A DNA stretch of 64,000 nucleotides, from contig KV424003.1 of the NCBI GenBank assembly GCA_001632435.1, positions 30,756-94,755 of the forward strand. Direction: 5' to 3'. The notes beneath the pieces were generated by a model. The model was given only the letters and a program-made list of their open reading frames with translations, searched no databases and was not told the origin of the DNA. Positions 33,748 to 44,414 of the stretch are shown one piece after another. The first letter of the stretch is position 1. Each line of letters starts with the position of its first letter. A program made the translations under genes and the position numbers. The stretch comes from Calocera cornea HHB12733 (taxonomy: Eukaryota; Basidiomycota; Dacrymycetes; Dacrymycetales; Dacrymycetaceae).

Positions 33748-34811
33748 ATGTCCGTCGCTCTACTACGAGAGTACAGGAACAAGTCAGTCAGGTCGCCGTA
33801 CGACGTGCTGGCGAAGGGAAGGCACCTGTTGGAGACTAAAAGCCCGAAATCGTTCGGTGACGACCGTGAGTCCTGCTGGTTCGACAGACAAGCCCCAGGA
33901 CTGACGCGAACATAGTATGGCCGCTTTTGGAGCAAGTCTACGTCGCCGCACTCGATATGGGCGACTTTACTCTCGCTGGGCAGTGCTACGAGCAGCTCGA
34001 CGCGCGCTTTCCCAACTCTCCAAGAGTGGAGATGCTGCAGGGCATGCGGCTCGAAGCCGAGGGCGACTTGGACACGGCGCGGCGATTGTATGAGGACATG
34101 CTGAGCGCGGATGAAAGCAACGTCGTACGTGCCCACATACGTGCTACAGCCGTAGTGCTGACACGTCAGGCAGATCGTGTGGAAGCGCCTGGTTGCAGTT
34201 TACAAGCAGGCGGGCCAGATACCCCGGGCGATCGATTCCCTGACGCTGCTATTGGACACCTTCTACAACGACCTTGACGGGTGGCTTGAGCTGGCCAGCA
34301 TCTATGCATCAATATTCCAGTATGTCTATCACAGCACTTTGCCCGCACAAGAACAGAGCTGATGCGCGAGCTAGATATGAACATGCTATGCAGTCTCTGT
34401 CACACGCTCTCCTCCTCGCACCGCAAAACCCGTTCTATGCTCTTCAGTTTGCCGAGACCGCCTACACAGCAGGCGACATTCCTCTGGCTCTCAAGATGTT
34501 CCTGCGAGTGACGGAGCAGGTGGATGACGAGGAAGTGCAGCATGGCGGAGTTCTGACCAGGGCTTGGATGGGGGTGAAGCAGGTACGTCCTTAGACAACG
34601 CATTATAGAAGGACCGCTGACACGCAGACAGTGCATACGCAGAATACAGTACTCGCGTCACATCACTTTGGCCAGCAATACGCCGGTGCCTGAGCATGCG
34701 AACCTGCTGGATGTGTTGGCGACGGAGAGGTTGTTGAACGCGTACGGGGACAAGCTGGCGAGCAGCGCAGGCAAGAGGGAAGTCGTAAAATGGCTGGAGG
34801 CGAGAGCCTAG
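33748..34811 (+). CDS. EMC2: ER membrane protein complex subunit 2 (TPR protein)
   Basis: Exons 33748-33865, 33916-34124, 34174-34319, 34375-34582 and 34632-34811 give 286 aa. TPR helices can be followed in LYEDMLSADESNV, VWKRLVAVYKQAGQIPRAID, LLDTFYNDLDGWLELASIY and LLLAPQNPFYALQFAETAY, where NPFYALQFAE.. is close to the EMC2 signature. The protein is cytosolic and scaffolds the ER insertase that places tail-anchored and multipass proteins into the membrane. It is divergent from PHO13 (183 bp between starts) and converges on the SANT gene (99 bp between stops). Confidence 0.92.
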
Positions 34812-34910
34812 ATAGCAGGAATACGATACCATGTCATGCCCTTGTTGGTTCAGTCAGCGGTGATGGACACCGTTGTCGTAGAGGGGCCAGAGCTCTGTCT
34901 GATGGTGATA

Positions 34911-36100
34911 TTATCCTCTCTTCGGCGCACTAGACTTCGCCTTCGGCGGCGGCTTCGGCTTCTTGACTTCCTGCCCGTCCTCTCCCTCAGCCTTCCTCTT
35001 CTCACCAGCTTTTGCCTCCTTCTCTTTATCCGCCTCGACGATATCTCCCCACAGCTCCGGGTCGGGCCTAACCCCCATCTTGAGCATCTTCGCGATCATC
35101 TTCTGCACCCTACTCGCGACCTGACGCGCAGTCCGGTCCGCCTGGTCCTGTTTCATCGCTTTGGAGACTTTGGCCCACCGCTGGGTGGCAGTTGGAGGGA
35201 TGAGGGCGAGGTGCTTCTCGAGTAGGCGCTGTTCGTGCGTTGACCAGGGTTGGGCGAATGTCGTGCTGTGTCTGCGACCTGGTGTTGGGTTGTCTTCGGC
35301 CTCGGAAGGGCTGGGGCTATATCAGTTGTCGTTCGGACTAAGTAGGTGTCGACTCACTCATCGTCCGCCTTCGCACCGTTTGCGTCCCCATAATCATGTC
35401 CATTAGAAGGCAGCGAGAATCTGACGTTCCTCTCATCAGCCTCGGGGGTGCCAAACAAGCTGTCCGGCAGCTCCTCCTCATCGTCTCCCTGAACTTGTTC
35501 TGTTCGTTCTCTCCCATTGAACTCGAATGAAGTATCTTCCACTGGTGAGAAGTCGGGAGGCGTGTTATATTGATATACCGGCCGCTGGACCGGAGGAAGA
35601 CCAGAATCCGAGACGATCGCATCTAGCTTCTCTCGGAGGGGGTTGCGCTCACGCAGGGTACGTCGGCGTGGTGTAGTCAGGTTCTCAAATACGGATGGGT
35701 CTGTGTTGCACGATGAGACAAGATGTAATGTCTCGATGAGCAGGACGCGCACCAGTGCCAGCCAGTAGAGACCAGTCGATGGCAGGCAGTCTCAAGTACT
35801 CCGCTGGTGGACGTCTGAATGCAGGATCGTTCAGCTGAACAACCTGTGAGTCATAGCCATCTGAGCTGTACAAAACATGCACGCGCACCTCATCAGTCAT
35901 GCGCTTCAAGAAAGCCTCAGGATCAGCCTTGACACGTTCTCCCAGTCGATCCAGCTTCTCGAGGTCCTGTCGTGTGCGCTGAAGATGCGCTTGCTGCAGC
36001 TCGATGAACCGCTGTAGGTTTGCAAGCCTGGCATCTTCTCAGCAGAGACGGCGACATTTGAATGGTTTACATACGATGTTTCTCTTGAAGGCACACTCAT
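34911..36100 (-). CDS. SANT/Myb-like domain protein resembling the ZZZ3 SANT region
   Basis: Exons 36100-36075, 36027-35889, 35843-35753, 35700-35358 and 35316-34911 give 334 aa. The N-terminus is a coiled coil (LANLQRFIELQQAHLQRTRQ). The middle is acidic and disordered. The C-terminal third has a SANT/Myb fold: PWSTHEQRLLEKHLALIPPT, RWAKVSKAMKQ and RTARQVASRVQKMI, with W, W and the RT..QV.SRVQ pattern seen in ZZZ3. The tail is basic (KRKAEGEDGQEVKKPK). No ZZ zinc finger is present. ZZZ3 is a histone-reading subunit of the ATAC complex; the present assignment is to domain type only. An in-frame ATG at 36115 is an alternative start, with weaker context. Confidence 0.78.
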
Positions 36101-36374
36101 GATAAGAGTGACCATTGAGAATTGGGTCGTGTGTGTGCAAAAGCTGGTGGACAGAGGTCGGACCCTTGGCCGTTGCTGGACGAAACCAGCGCCTCCCGGA
36201 TCAGTGGGCGCTTGATCATTGGTAGTCGTGATGCATAGCGCGCTTTAGCTCATAGCATAGGGCAGATAGCATACAAAGAAATGTGTCGTCTACCTGAATC
36301 TTGCATGAGATAGCATACATATGCACCTAATGATACAAATGCTATCGGGAGCTGTCAAACCGTAAGAAGTCCCA

Positions 36375-36890
36375 TCAATGTCCCCTCCGTGCTTCCTTCA
36401 AACATTCTTCCTCCAGATCCCTAACCCACAACACCTCTACCCCTCGATCCTGCAGATATTTCGCACCCTCACATTTGACAAAGTCGTCCGGCTCACCGAC
36501 GCCCACAAACACGCGTTTGATCTTGCCAGATTGGACGATGCCTTCTGCGCAGGGTTGTAATCCGCTCAACCTTACGGAGCAAGGTTCCAGCGTAGTATAC
36601 AAGTCCAGTCCATGATGTCCAGCCTGCTCCGGCATCTTTGCAAGTGCGTTAGCCTCTGCGTGGGTGTTACCGGAAAGCTCTCGAGAGTAGCCAGTCGAGA
36701 CGACACGAGGCCCCGTTCCCGCAGGGTCGACGATGACGCAGCCGACGCAGAACGCCGTAGGAACTGGCGTGCACTTTGCGGCCTCCTCGAGCGCCAGGCG
36801 GATGAAGCGAACGTGTGCATGGTCCTCGGCTGCGGTATCATGAGCAACGGTGTGTCATGGTATAACTATGTGGTGCCCACCCGCTGCCAT
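36375..36890 (-). CDS. Cytidine/deoxycytidylate deaminase-family zinc hydrolase (RibD-deaminase-like)
   Basis: Exons 36890-36881 and 36829-36375 give 154 aa. The zinc site is complete: THAEANAL gives the His-Ala-Glu motif, and TLEPCSVRLSGLQPC gives the paired cysteines. The C-terminal GEPDDFVKCEGAKYLQDRGV, then LWVRDLEEECLKEARRGH recalls fungal deaminases related to the pyrimidine deaminase of riboflavin synthesis. The main frame has no ATG after an upstream stop, so a 10-nt first exon (ATGGCAGCGG) and a 51-bp intron are needed; they give MAAAEDHAHVRFIRLALEEA. The substrate is not known. The gene is divergent from PBDC1, with 321 bp between starts. Confidence 0.87.
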
Positions 36891-37211
36891 GAACGGTCGG
36901 CGTCGGATCGGGAATGCGGTGCGGGTGACTGGCGTTCAGGTGAGAGGGCGACACCGCAACATGTATATCCAGCCGATCGTATCACTGATCGTCAGGCTTA
37001 TGAGGTAGAAGTTCAGGCGTTTAGAGGGTGGTAGTCCTAACCGAGCTTTATGCAGAGCGGGAGCGTGTCCTGGTTGGTGACCATTGAGTCCCAGCAGGAC
37101 CCTCGGCCAGCTAGAAAGTTCTCCGCATCTCTCCCGCCACCGTGAGTCCGCATTGCTCAACAGTCCAGCGCTTACATCTGTGACTATACCACCAAGACCC
37201 GCACAATAAGC

Positions 37212-38070
37212 ATGGCCCAACCATTCGACCCGGAGACTGCAGAGAACTTGGTGGAGGTATGTCGTGCGGTCTTCTCAGGCGCCAGAGACTGATTGCCGTC
37301 TGGTAGATCGACAAGCAGTACGCTGCCGTCGTGTGACCTCACCTGCACCTCAGCTCACGTCCCTCGTCACAGATTCGCTGTTCGTACGGTCGAGTGGGCT
37401 CAAGTGTGTCGTTTGTTCGGACGCTGCTGCGAGAGTTGTTAACTGGATGTCACAGACACACTGGAACGTCATCACACACATCGCACCACGACAGCTCAAG
37501 CTCACCCCTATTGACGAGGAGATCTGGGAAGACTTCAAGAAGGAGTTCCCTGAGTTAGCTGACTTCCCGGATAAGCTGGTCAATCTGGATGAAGAGGAGC
37601 TGAAGAGCGCGGAGGCGAAGAAGAGGTGGAGAACATGGATGGCCAAGTGCGTGTCAGCTCTTCAAGCGGCGAGGAAGACGCTGACGAAAGAACAGATATG
37701 AGAAGAAGGTGAAAGACTACAACTTTGGCACGCTGCTGCGGAATAATGTGAAGGAAGAGTATGGGGAAAACAATGCGATGCTAGGTATGTGAATCTAACC
37801 CCATCCCATGCGCAGCGTGCTAATCTTGCACCCAGTCCTAAAGATCCAAGTGAGCCTTCTTCATATGGCTCATGACCCTAGACTGACGCCGTGTGCGATC
37901 AACCCAGTGGTGTGCCATCGAGGTGAGCTATCTGCTCCGCGCTGGTCGAGGCGGGACTAACACATACCAATCAGATTGCCCGAAACCGCCTGGGTCTGAA
38001 CGACTATGTCTACGAGGAGGCACAGCGAGAAGTCAAGGCGGCCGCAGAAAAAAACTCCAAGTCCTCCTAG
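37212..38070 (+). CDS. PBDC1 family protein (yeast Ypl225w/Chp1-like)
   Basis: Eight exons (37212-37256, 37307-37317, 37373-37403, 37456-37646, 37696-37784, 37836-37849, 37908-37922, 37975-38070) give 163 aa in frame. The joined protein reads MAQPFDPETAENLVEIDKQF, AVRTVEWAQTHWNVI, LKLTPIDEEIWEDFKKEFPE, SAEAKKRWRTWMAKYEKKVK and DYNFGTLLRNNV, the full PBDC1 signature. Yeast Ypl225w helps fold nascent eEF1A. Exons 2, 6 and 7 are just 11, 14 and 15 nt, each flanked by GT..AG introns of about 50 bp. Every microexon restores conserved residues, so the structure is well supported. Confidence 0.92.
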
Positions 38071-39709
38071 GATTGGCCTTATCTCGCCTGTCTGCGCCTA
38101 TCACGGAGAATGCTTCGGTGGCAATATACGATAATCCTGTACTCTTAGGCCGTCCTGCACGAAAGTGGGCAAGCACCCTATCGATGAGACGTCCAGCTGG
38201 AGTATCCTCGGGTTCACAACGCAATTGATATCATGTCTACCACAGTCCCTACAAAATCGCGGGCCTTCGAGCAATCCTATCCTTCCCGACGGTGGCTGCA
38301 ACCTCACAGATTGGGTTGCTTGGGAGCTGCTTCTACGTCCCTGCAGGGTCTCTTACCATCGGGGTCTGGGGTTCAATCAACATGTGATGCGAATTCGTGC
38401 AAGAAAGTCCGGCAACATTGCCGGTAGTCACTGTCACGGTTCATCATCAAACGAGCTTGACAAATCGTATCCAATTATTCGGCCTTGCGGTGTTACCGGC
38501 CGTTCGAGATTCCGATCAATCTGTGAAAGGCAATTCTAAAATGGTATACTGCGATGACCATCGTTTCTTCTCCGGTGACGTCGCTCCGAGGACGGACTGT
38601 CAAACTCAGTCAAGGGTCGATAAAGGCGATGAGATTACAACAATAGTCATGGTCACTCCACGAGTCTATTGCTCCCATTGTCGCTCTCCTCCTGCTTCGC
38701 TCTCGCTAGCCGAGTTCTTCTCCGGAAACGAGCCTGCTCTTCAGCGCCACAGGCTCATACTAGCACGCCACACTTCTGTAACGGAGGATCTGAGGTCCAT
38801 CTCCTCATGCGAAGCCATGCGCGCGGATTCGCATGCCGTCGGATGTTCGTGATTCTTACGACATCGTCCCTGACCATCAGCTTCTGGTACATCTTCAGTC
38901 AAAGAAGTTGGAGGAATCGGGCTCTGCTGGCATTCGAGATAAGCGCTCCTCGGTGCCTGTGGGTGTTGTAGGAAGCGTACGTAAGGGTATGTAAGAGACT
39001 GCATAACCTGTACGACAATGGGAGATTGTCGCCCAATGAAAATCGCGTGTTGTATGTTCTATGGCACGGTAATTGCACGACACCAAATTCACGAGTCCCA
39101 CAACCACGTTTCTTGCGGTGCAAATCACCATTGGCACTATCAAGTGATTACTCAGGCTATTCGCTGCCACGAGAAGCAGACAATCCAGCAGAGGAGCCAT
39201 TGATGCGGAGTACAGGTTACGGCGTATGCTGATAGGCAATGTGCGTTGCGGAAAGTCATAGGTGACCAAAGAGGTTCGAGGATGCGGTGAATGGTGACAG
39301 TTAGGGTTACCCAAGTTAGGGTTAGCCCGGGGACCAGGTCAAGATGACTCAGGCAATGCCTGTGGTTGTCCTCTGCATATAGATCAGGCAAAGCCCGTTT
39401 CTATTGCAGATCCGCATCAGCCATATTAGCACTCGCGCTGCTCCGGCTCACCCGCCGCAGCGTCCGCTCTCCGCGCCCCTACTTGGCCTCCGCGGTGTGG
39501 CGTCCACCTTCCCCCACCTTCCCCCCCTCCCCCTTGCTTATCCACCGCTCGGCATTTCCAATTTCGGCGTATCGTACCGCGCCCACGGGCCCCGCCGGGT
39601 GATACGACGATTGACCACTCGCTCCGCGCGCTGCAGAAGGCGCGAAGCGTGGGCAGCGAGGACGCGGGACTCGGGAGACTTTTAGGCTTCCCCGTTGGCG
39701 AGAGCTCAG

Positions 39710-39747
39710 ATTCGGATTCGGATTCGGACTCGGATTCGGATTCGGTG
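39710..39747. repeat. TTCGGA hexanucleotide repeat
   Basis: About six units of TTCGGA, one altered to CTCGGA, lie between AGCTCAGA and TGTGGGC. Confidence 0.9.
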
Positions 39748-40514
39748 TGGGCAAAAGATAGGCACACCGGGTGGGGAAGGCGCTTCATTTGGAACTGAGG
39801 GACTTTGGCCGCATTTCTGTTTTTCTGCAAAGTACCACATTGCCCTCTGCTCACTCGTCATGCGTGGTTTGCGGTAGCGAGCAGCTCGGCTACCTTTATG
39901 CGCCAGCCGAGAGCGGCCGCTCCCAACAGCCCGGAAAACGCCACGTGACGACCGCCGATAGGAGCCCAGGCGCCCGCCAACGACCCGTCGTACCACGCCG
40001 GCCATCTAATGGTGCCCAACATGGCAGTAGTGAAAGATGACAATAGGCCGCGGGAAAGCGCTAGCGAGCCAGCGCACACACATGAAAGATCCGACGACGC
40101 CCCGCGTGAAAGCGGGGACGTTCGTGCCAGCTCGCGGTTACTCGGGCGGTAGCCTGTAGCCTGTCCCAGACTTGCAGACCATCGTGCTACGTGGCGACTT
40201 CTTTCTTACTAACTTCTGACTGCTGGAGATAGAGGGGCTAGGGGCTAGGGCCGATAAGATTGCCTAAGCTGAGCAGGAGGCGCCGGATGGAGAGCGCCTT
40301 CTGTCTGGGGGAGGACTGGCTATCGGGAATACGTTGAAACTCGCAGAGAGAGAGGCCTGCGGCCGGGTTGCGAGCGGAGTGGCTTTCTGCAGCTGCCTGC
40401 CCGGCGCCGCAGCAATACAATACCGGTACCGCACGTTCTGCGGGGAGCGAGAGCGAGAGACGAGGTGTGTCTGCGCGATTGCGAGCCTGGCGCACTGCCC
40501 AGGAAAGAAAGGAC

Positions 40515-40545
40515 TGAATTGAATGAATTGAATTGAATTGAATTG
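40515..40545. repeat. TTGAA pentanucleotide repeat
   Basis: The run reads CTGAATTGAATGAATTGAAT and continues with GAATT units up to GGAAGG. Confidence 0.88.
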
Positions 40546-40920
40546 GAAGGTGTTGGGTTGCTGATGCCCAGCGAGGGGCGGATGGCTGGCTGGTCTTTCC
40601 CTTCCCGCTGTCCACCAGAAATTTGAAGAGCGCCAGGGTAGGGGACATCGAATACAGTACTGTACTGTGCGGGATGTACTGTGCCAGAAGAACAGAAACA
40701 GCAGGAAAACTTCGGTCGGGCAGCGACCTGACGGTGCTGGGGGGTGTCTCGATGCCCTTTGTTGGCAGCAGTGTGATACAGGAGGCTGTCGCGCTCTGAT
40801 GCACGGGATGTATGTGTGGATGTGCTGATGCACGGGTCATTCATTGGTGATGCTGACGCGCTGGTGATGCAATTCCAAGCTCGCACCGAGCTGCGACCGA
40901 CAAGCGACGGACGGCCCAGC

Positions 40921-41110
40921 AGATGGCAATACAATACATACGCTACAATATAATTGACCAGCCAGCCTAGTTGCAAACGCCTTGTTCCTGTTTCTGCCTG
41001 GCAGCAGTAAGTAGTGCGATCGACCCCCGCAAATGGCAATACAATACATAAGTTACTGTACAATACAATTGACCAGCCCAGTTCTGAACGCTTTGTTTCT
41101 GTTTCTGTTT
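40921..41110. repeat. Diverged tandem duplication of about 110 bp
   Basis: ATGGCAATACAATACATA occurs at about 40923 and 41033, each followed by ACAAT(A/A)(T/C)AATTGACCAGCC and then a TTTCTG-rich stretch. The copies differ at several positions, so the duplication is older than the one at 19401. Confidence 0.75.
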
Positions 41111-41366
41111 GTTTGTGTTTCTGTTCCTGCCCAGGAAAAGAGGGTAAGAAAATCTGCTGCGGGAGACAGGACAGAATGCACTAGTGACGCGAGCGGGGGG
41201 TGGAGGTCGAGGTCGCACACACACAACGGGACTGTGGTGAGCAGGACTTTGGAGGCAGCAGTGCCAGTGACCACCGATCCCGACGGCCCAGGGTGGCTGG
41301 TGGCTGGCCGCACACCCCGCCCGACCCGGGCGCTCGGGGCGGGATCAAGCCTTAGCTCGGCGGGCT

Positions 41367-41402
41367 GCGAGACGAGATGAGACGAGACGAGACGAGACGA
41401 GA
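41367..41402. repeat. GACGA pentanucleotide repeat
   Basis: Units GAGAC/GACGA repeat about seven times, with one GATGA variant, between GGGCTGC and ACGCCTGC. Confidence 0.88.
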
Positions 41403-42887
41403 CACGCCTGCGACAATTCCCTGCGTGCCTATGCGCGGGCAAGGTCTGCTCTTGCGCTGGGAGGGCCGGGCGCGGGGGGCCCTGGGGTGGCTGGCAGGCA
41501 CGTCGGGCACGCTGGGCACGCTGGGGTCGGGGATGCTGCAGCATACCGCGCATTCCGGGGTGAGACGGGTGCGGCTACCGGCGGGGGGCCGATGATGCTG
41601 GGGCGCTTTGGCGCTTTGGCGCTTTGGGTGCGTAGGCTACACCCGCCGCCAGTCCGAGCCAGCCGCGTTTGTCAATGCGACAGCGCATCATGGCCGGGTG
41701 GCAAGATTGGGGTTCTTGTTCAGGCTGGTGGAGGGACTGCCGGTGCGGGTGCTCGGTGATTATTGTCAGCAAAGGGGGAGGGGGGAGGGGTGGTGAGCCC
41801 GGAGCGTGGCGCGAACGGCTCGGAAGGCTGCGGAGAGTAGGGGACGGACTGGTCGGTCCCGGAGAAGCGGGACCCTGCGCTCCGGGGCTGGAATACTTCG
41901 GGCGTTTGGCCACGAGTCCACGAGTCCATCAGCGAGCATGTGCATGTGCATGACGGACGTGACTGTGACATCTGCATCCTGGCGAGGCACCGGGCCTGGG
42001 GTGCTTGATGCGGGATTGGGATGGGTTCTGGTTCTGGTTCTGGTGCAGTGCGGGTAACAGAGGTTCAGCGGTGTTCGCGCGACTGGAGCGTACTGCTGCT
42101 GCTAGGGGAGGGGGAGTGTATAATACGGCGTCGCTGGTGGGCGGGCACCCCTCGTCGCCCTCTATCGCTCTGCCTTGCCTCTTCAGCACCGACCGTGATC
42201 CCCTGCGCCCGCACCCGCACCCGCTCGCGTGTCTCTCTCCATCCAAAACAGGGCCCTCCCCGCCAGACCCTCCCGCCCAGCCTACCGCCTGCCCAGCGGG
42301 CCAATCCGCGCCTGCCATCTCGCCGTGCCGACCGCGCGCCGAAAGCGAGAGTGTGCGGTGGCCTGGGCTCAGAGACAGCGGAGGCATCTGGGGTATTGCA
42401 GAGTGCCCACCCCCGACGTCACCGGTACAGTAGGGGTTTGTGAGCCCGAGCCCGGCGGGACGGTAAACAACGCGGCTGCAATCCGACATTGCCCTCCCTC
42501 TTTAATCGCCCGCGCTCTTCGCCCCCAACGCTCGCTGCTCGCCGCTCGGTACTCGCCTCACCGTCGTACGAGGGACGTTATCGTATCCGACCCTGCCTGC
42601 CTGCTGTCGCGGGTGTTGCAGCCGGAGGGTACAAAGTTCAGCTCAGCGGCAGGTGGGTAGCCCGCTGGTTGCCCGGACCGTGTCTTGCCCCATTGCACGC
42701 AGTCGCAGCCCGCCCCCCTTCGCCCTGCTCCCCGTCTCACCTCCGACACATCGACCCGCCATCGCAAGCGCATTGCAACGCATTCCTCCCCAAGCCCATT
42801 CCTCGTCGCCGGGGTGCATATAACCCACCCCATTCCCGCCACGCATTCTCGCCATTCCTCCCTTCAAAGCCACCCCCACCGCACACG

Positions 42888-44414
42888 ATGATCCTCCGCG
42901 TCGTGCCCCCTGCGCCGGGCCTCACCATCCTCTTCACCCTCTCCTTCCCCGCCCTGCCCGCACCCCTCCCCTTTCCACCCGCCTGGTCCGCCACCCTCTC
43001 CCTCGCAATATCACACAACCTCGCACCGCCGCCCTCGGCACACGCCCTCGACCGCGCATGCACAACCATCGAGCTCCTCCACAGCGTCACCTTCGACATT
43101 GCACGCCGCGTCGTAGAGTGCCGCATCGTCGACGACGAGCTCATCGTCCTCCCCCTCCGTGCAGAGCTCAGGAACGCCCTCGAACGCGTCTGCGCCGACG
43201 TCTCCCGCTCCACAGAGGAGCTCGAACGCGAAAAACGCGGAATCCCATCCGCACCCCCGACAGCATCAGCGGGCCTGCCGACCTCGCCCTCCCTCCTCTC
43301 CCTCATCTCATCCTTCATCCCCTCCCTCCACTCCGCCCCCTCCTCCCCAACAACGTCAACCCACACGCTCGCACTCAGCCCGCCCACACCACCATCGCGT
43401 TTCTACAGGCGGCAGGCGCGCTCCTCCCTCGTCGACGCGTACGCGCGCTGGGTGCAGCCCGAGCTCGCCATGCACGTCTCAGCGAAGGGCGCCGGAGGCT
43501 GGGGCGCGTGGACAGCGCGCGCCGCGCTGCGCAAGGCATCGCAGGAGCTGGACGAGCTGCTAGCGCCGAGCGAGCCGCCCTCGCCCGCCTCCTCCGTCTC
43601 CTCGTGCTCCGAGTTCCCCGCGCTCCCCCCGACACCCGCCCTCTCCCACGCCTCAGGCCTGTCCACGCCAAGCACGCCAAGCACGAGCACACAGCGCTTC
43701 GCCTCCCCCTCGTTGTCCGCCGCCCAGCTGTCGAGCTACTCCCGCCTCACCTCCCGCATACAGGAGATGAAGGGCCTCCTCGCGACGCTCGAGGAGCGCG
43801 AGCGCGAGTGGAGGGATGGCGAGATCCCGCGCAAGATGCGTCCGGAGTACAGGCCCGGCCGCTCGGCCCTCGGCCTGCACGTCACCTCCGCCGAGGAGGA
43901 GACGGAGGACGCGCTCATGTCCGACGCGTCTGACGCGTCTCTCATGACCGCCACCGCCCAGCAGAGCAAGAGCAAGATCTCCTTCCCGTCCCTCCCCGCC
44001 CCTCCCATGCCCACAAGCCTCCCCCCTCCCCCGATGCGCGCCACCCCACCCCCGCGCCTCACCCTCCGCACCGCCCCCCCACGCCCCAAGACCACCCGCG
44101 GAATCCCATACGACGCCCTCCCCGCGCGACGCAAGCCCGTGCCCGCGCCCATACCCATGCCTACGGCCTTCCGCATCCCCTCGGACGGCGACGCGCGCGT
44201 GCTCGTCGTCGGCGAGGACGCGTCGGACGAGGACGGGCTCGCCCAGCGGCTCGTCGGCATGGAGGTCGACAAGCTGCACCTGGACATGGACGTCGATCGC
44301 GATCGCGACATAGACATGGTCGACGTCGTCATGCACGACGGGGAGGCGGGCCCGCCGGTCGGGAGGAGGAACGCGCTCGACCTCCCGCGCGGGCAGCTGC
44401 TCGCGGGCTGGTAA
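42888..44414 (+). CDS. Hypothetical intronless Pro/Ser-rich protein, 508 aa
   Basis: A single exon. The ATG at 42888 follows a C-rich leader and starts MILRVVPPAPGLTILFTLSF; the open frame continues upstream to 42489 but in low-complexity sequence. Residues 1-110 are ordered-looking, with repeated hydrophobic stretches (DRACTTIELLHSVTFDIARR, VVECRIVDDELIVLPLRAEL). A second ordered stretch near 165-225 contains FYRRQARSSLVDAYARWVQP and ALRKASQELDELL. A short coiled coil lies near SRIQEMKGLLATLEEREREW. The remainder is proline-rich and disordered with an acidic DVDRDRDIDMVD tail. I do not recognise a family. The lack of introns is unusual here. Confidence 0.72.
   Translation: MILRVVPPAPGLTILFTLSFPALPAPLPFPPAWSATLSLAISHNLAPPPSAHALDRACTTIELLHSVTFDIARRVVECRIVDDELIVLPLRAELRNALERVCADVSRSTEELEREKRGIPSAPPTASAGLPTSPSLLSLISSFIPSLHSAPSSPTTSTHTLALSPPTPPSRFYRRQARSSLVDAYARWVQPELAMHVSAKGAGGWGAWTARAALRKASQELDELLAPSEPPSPASSVSSCSEFPALPPTPALSHASGLSTPSTPSTSTQRFASPSLSAAQLSSYSRLTSRIQEMKGLLATLEEREREWRDGEIPRKMRPEYRPGRSALGLHVTSAEEETEDALMSDASDASLMTATAQQSKSKISFPSLPAPPMPTSLPPPPMRATPPPRLTLRTAPPRPKTTRGIPYDALPARRKPVPAPIPMPTAFRIPSDGDARVLVVGEDASDEDGLAQRLVGMEVDKLHLDMDVDRDRDIDMVDVVMHDGEAGPPVGRRNALDLPRGQLLAGW

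Larger units (their letters stand above)
38071..42887. other. Long gene-free region with simple repeats
   Basis: These 4.8 kb contain no gene I can support. They hold several microsatellites and a diverged 110-bp tandem duplication (listed separately), two TTAGGGTTA words at 39301-39325, and C-rich tracts before the next gene. Long open frames near 40238-41063 and 42005-42443 have repetitive, Ser/Pro/Arg-rich translations in several frames at once and look like GC-driven chance. Confidence 0.5.

Noticed and set aside
40238..41063. Overlapping minus-strand frames of 189-247 codons
   Set aside because: Three frames are open at once over simple repeats, and none shows a coherent protein.
43058..43933. 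Overlapping Arg/Pro-rich frame within the intronless gene at 42888
   Set aside because: Out-of-frame shadow of a GC-rich exon, without domains.
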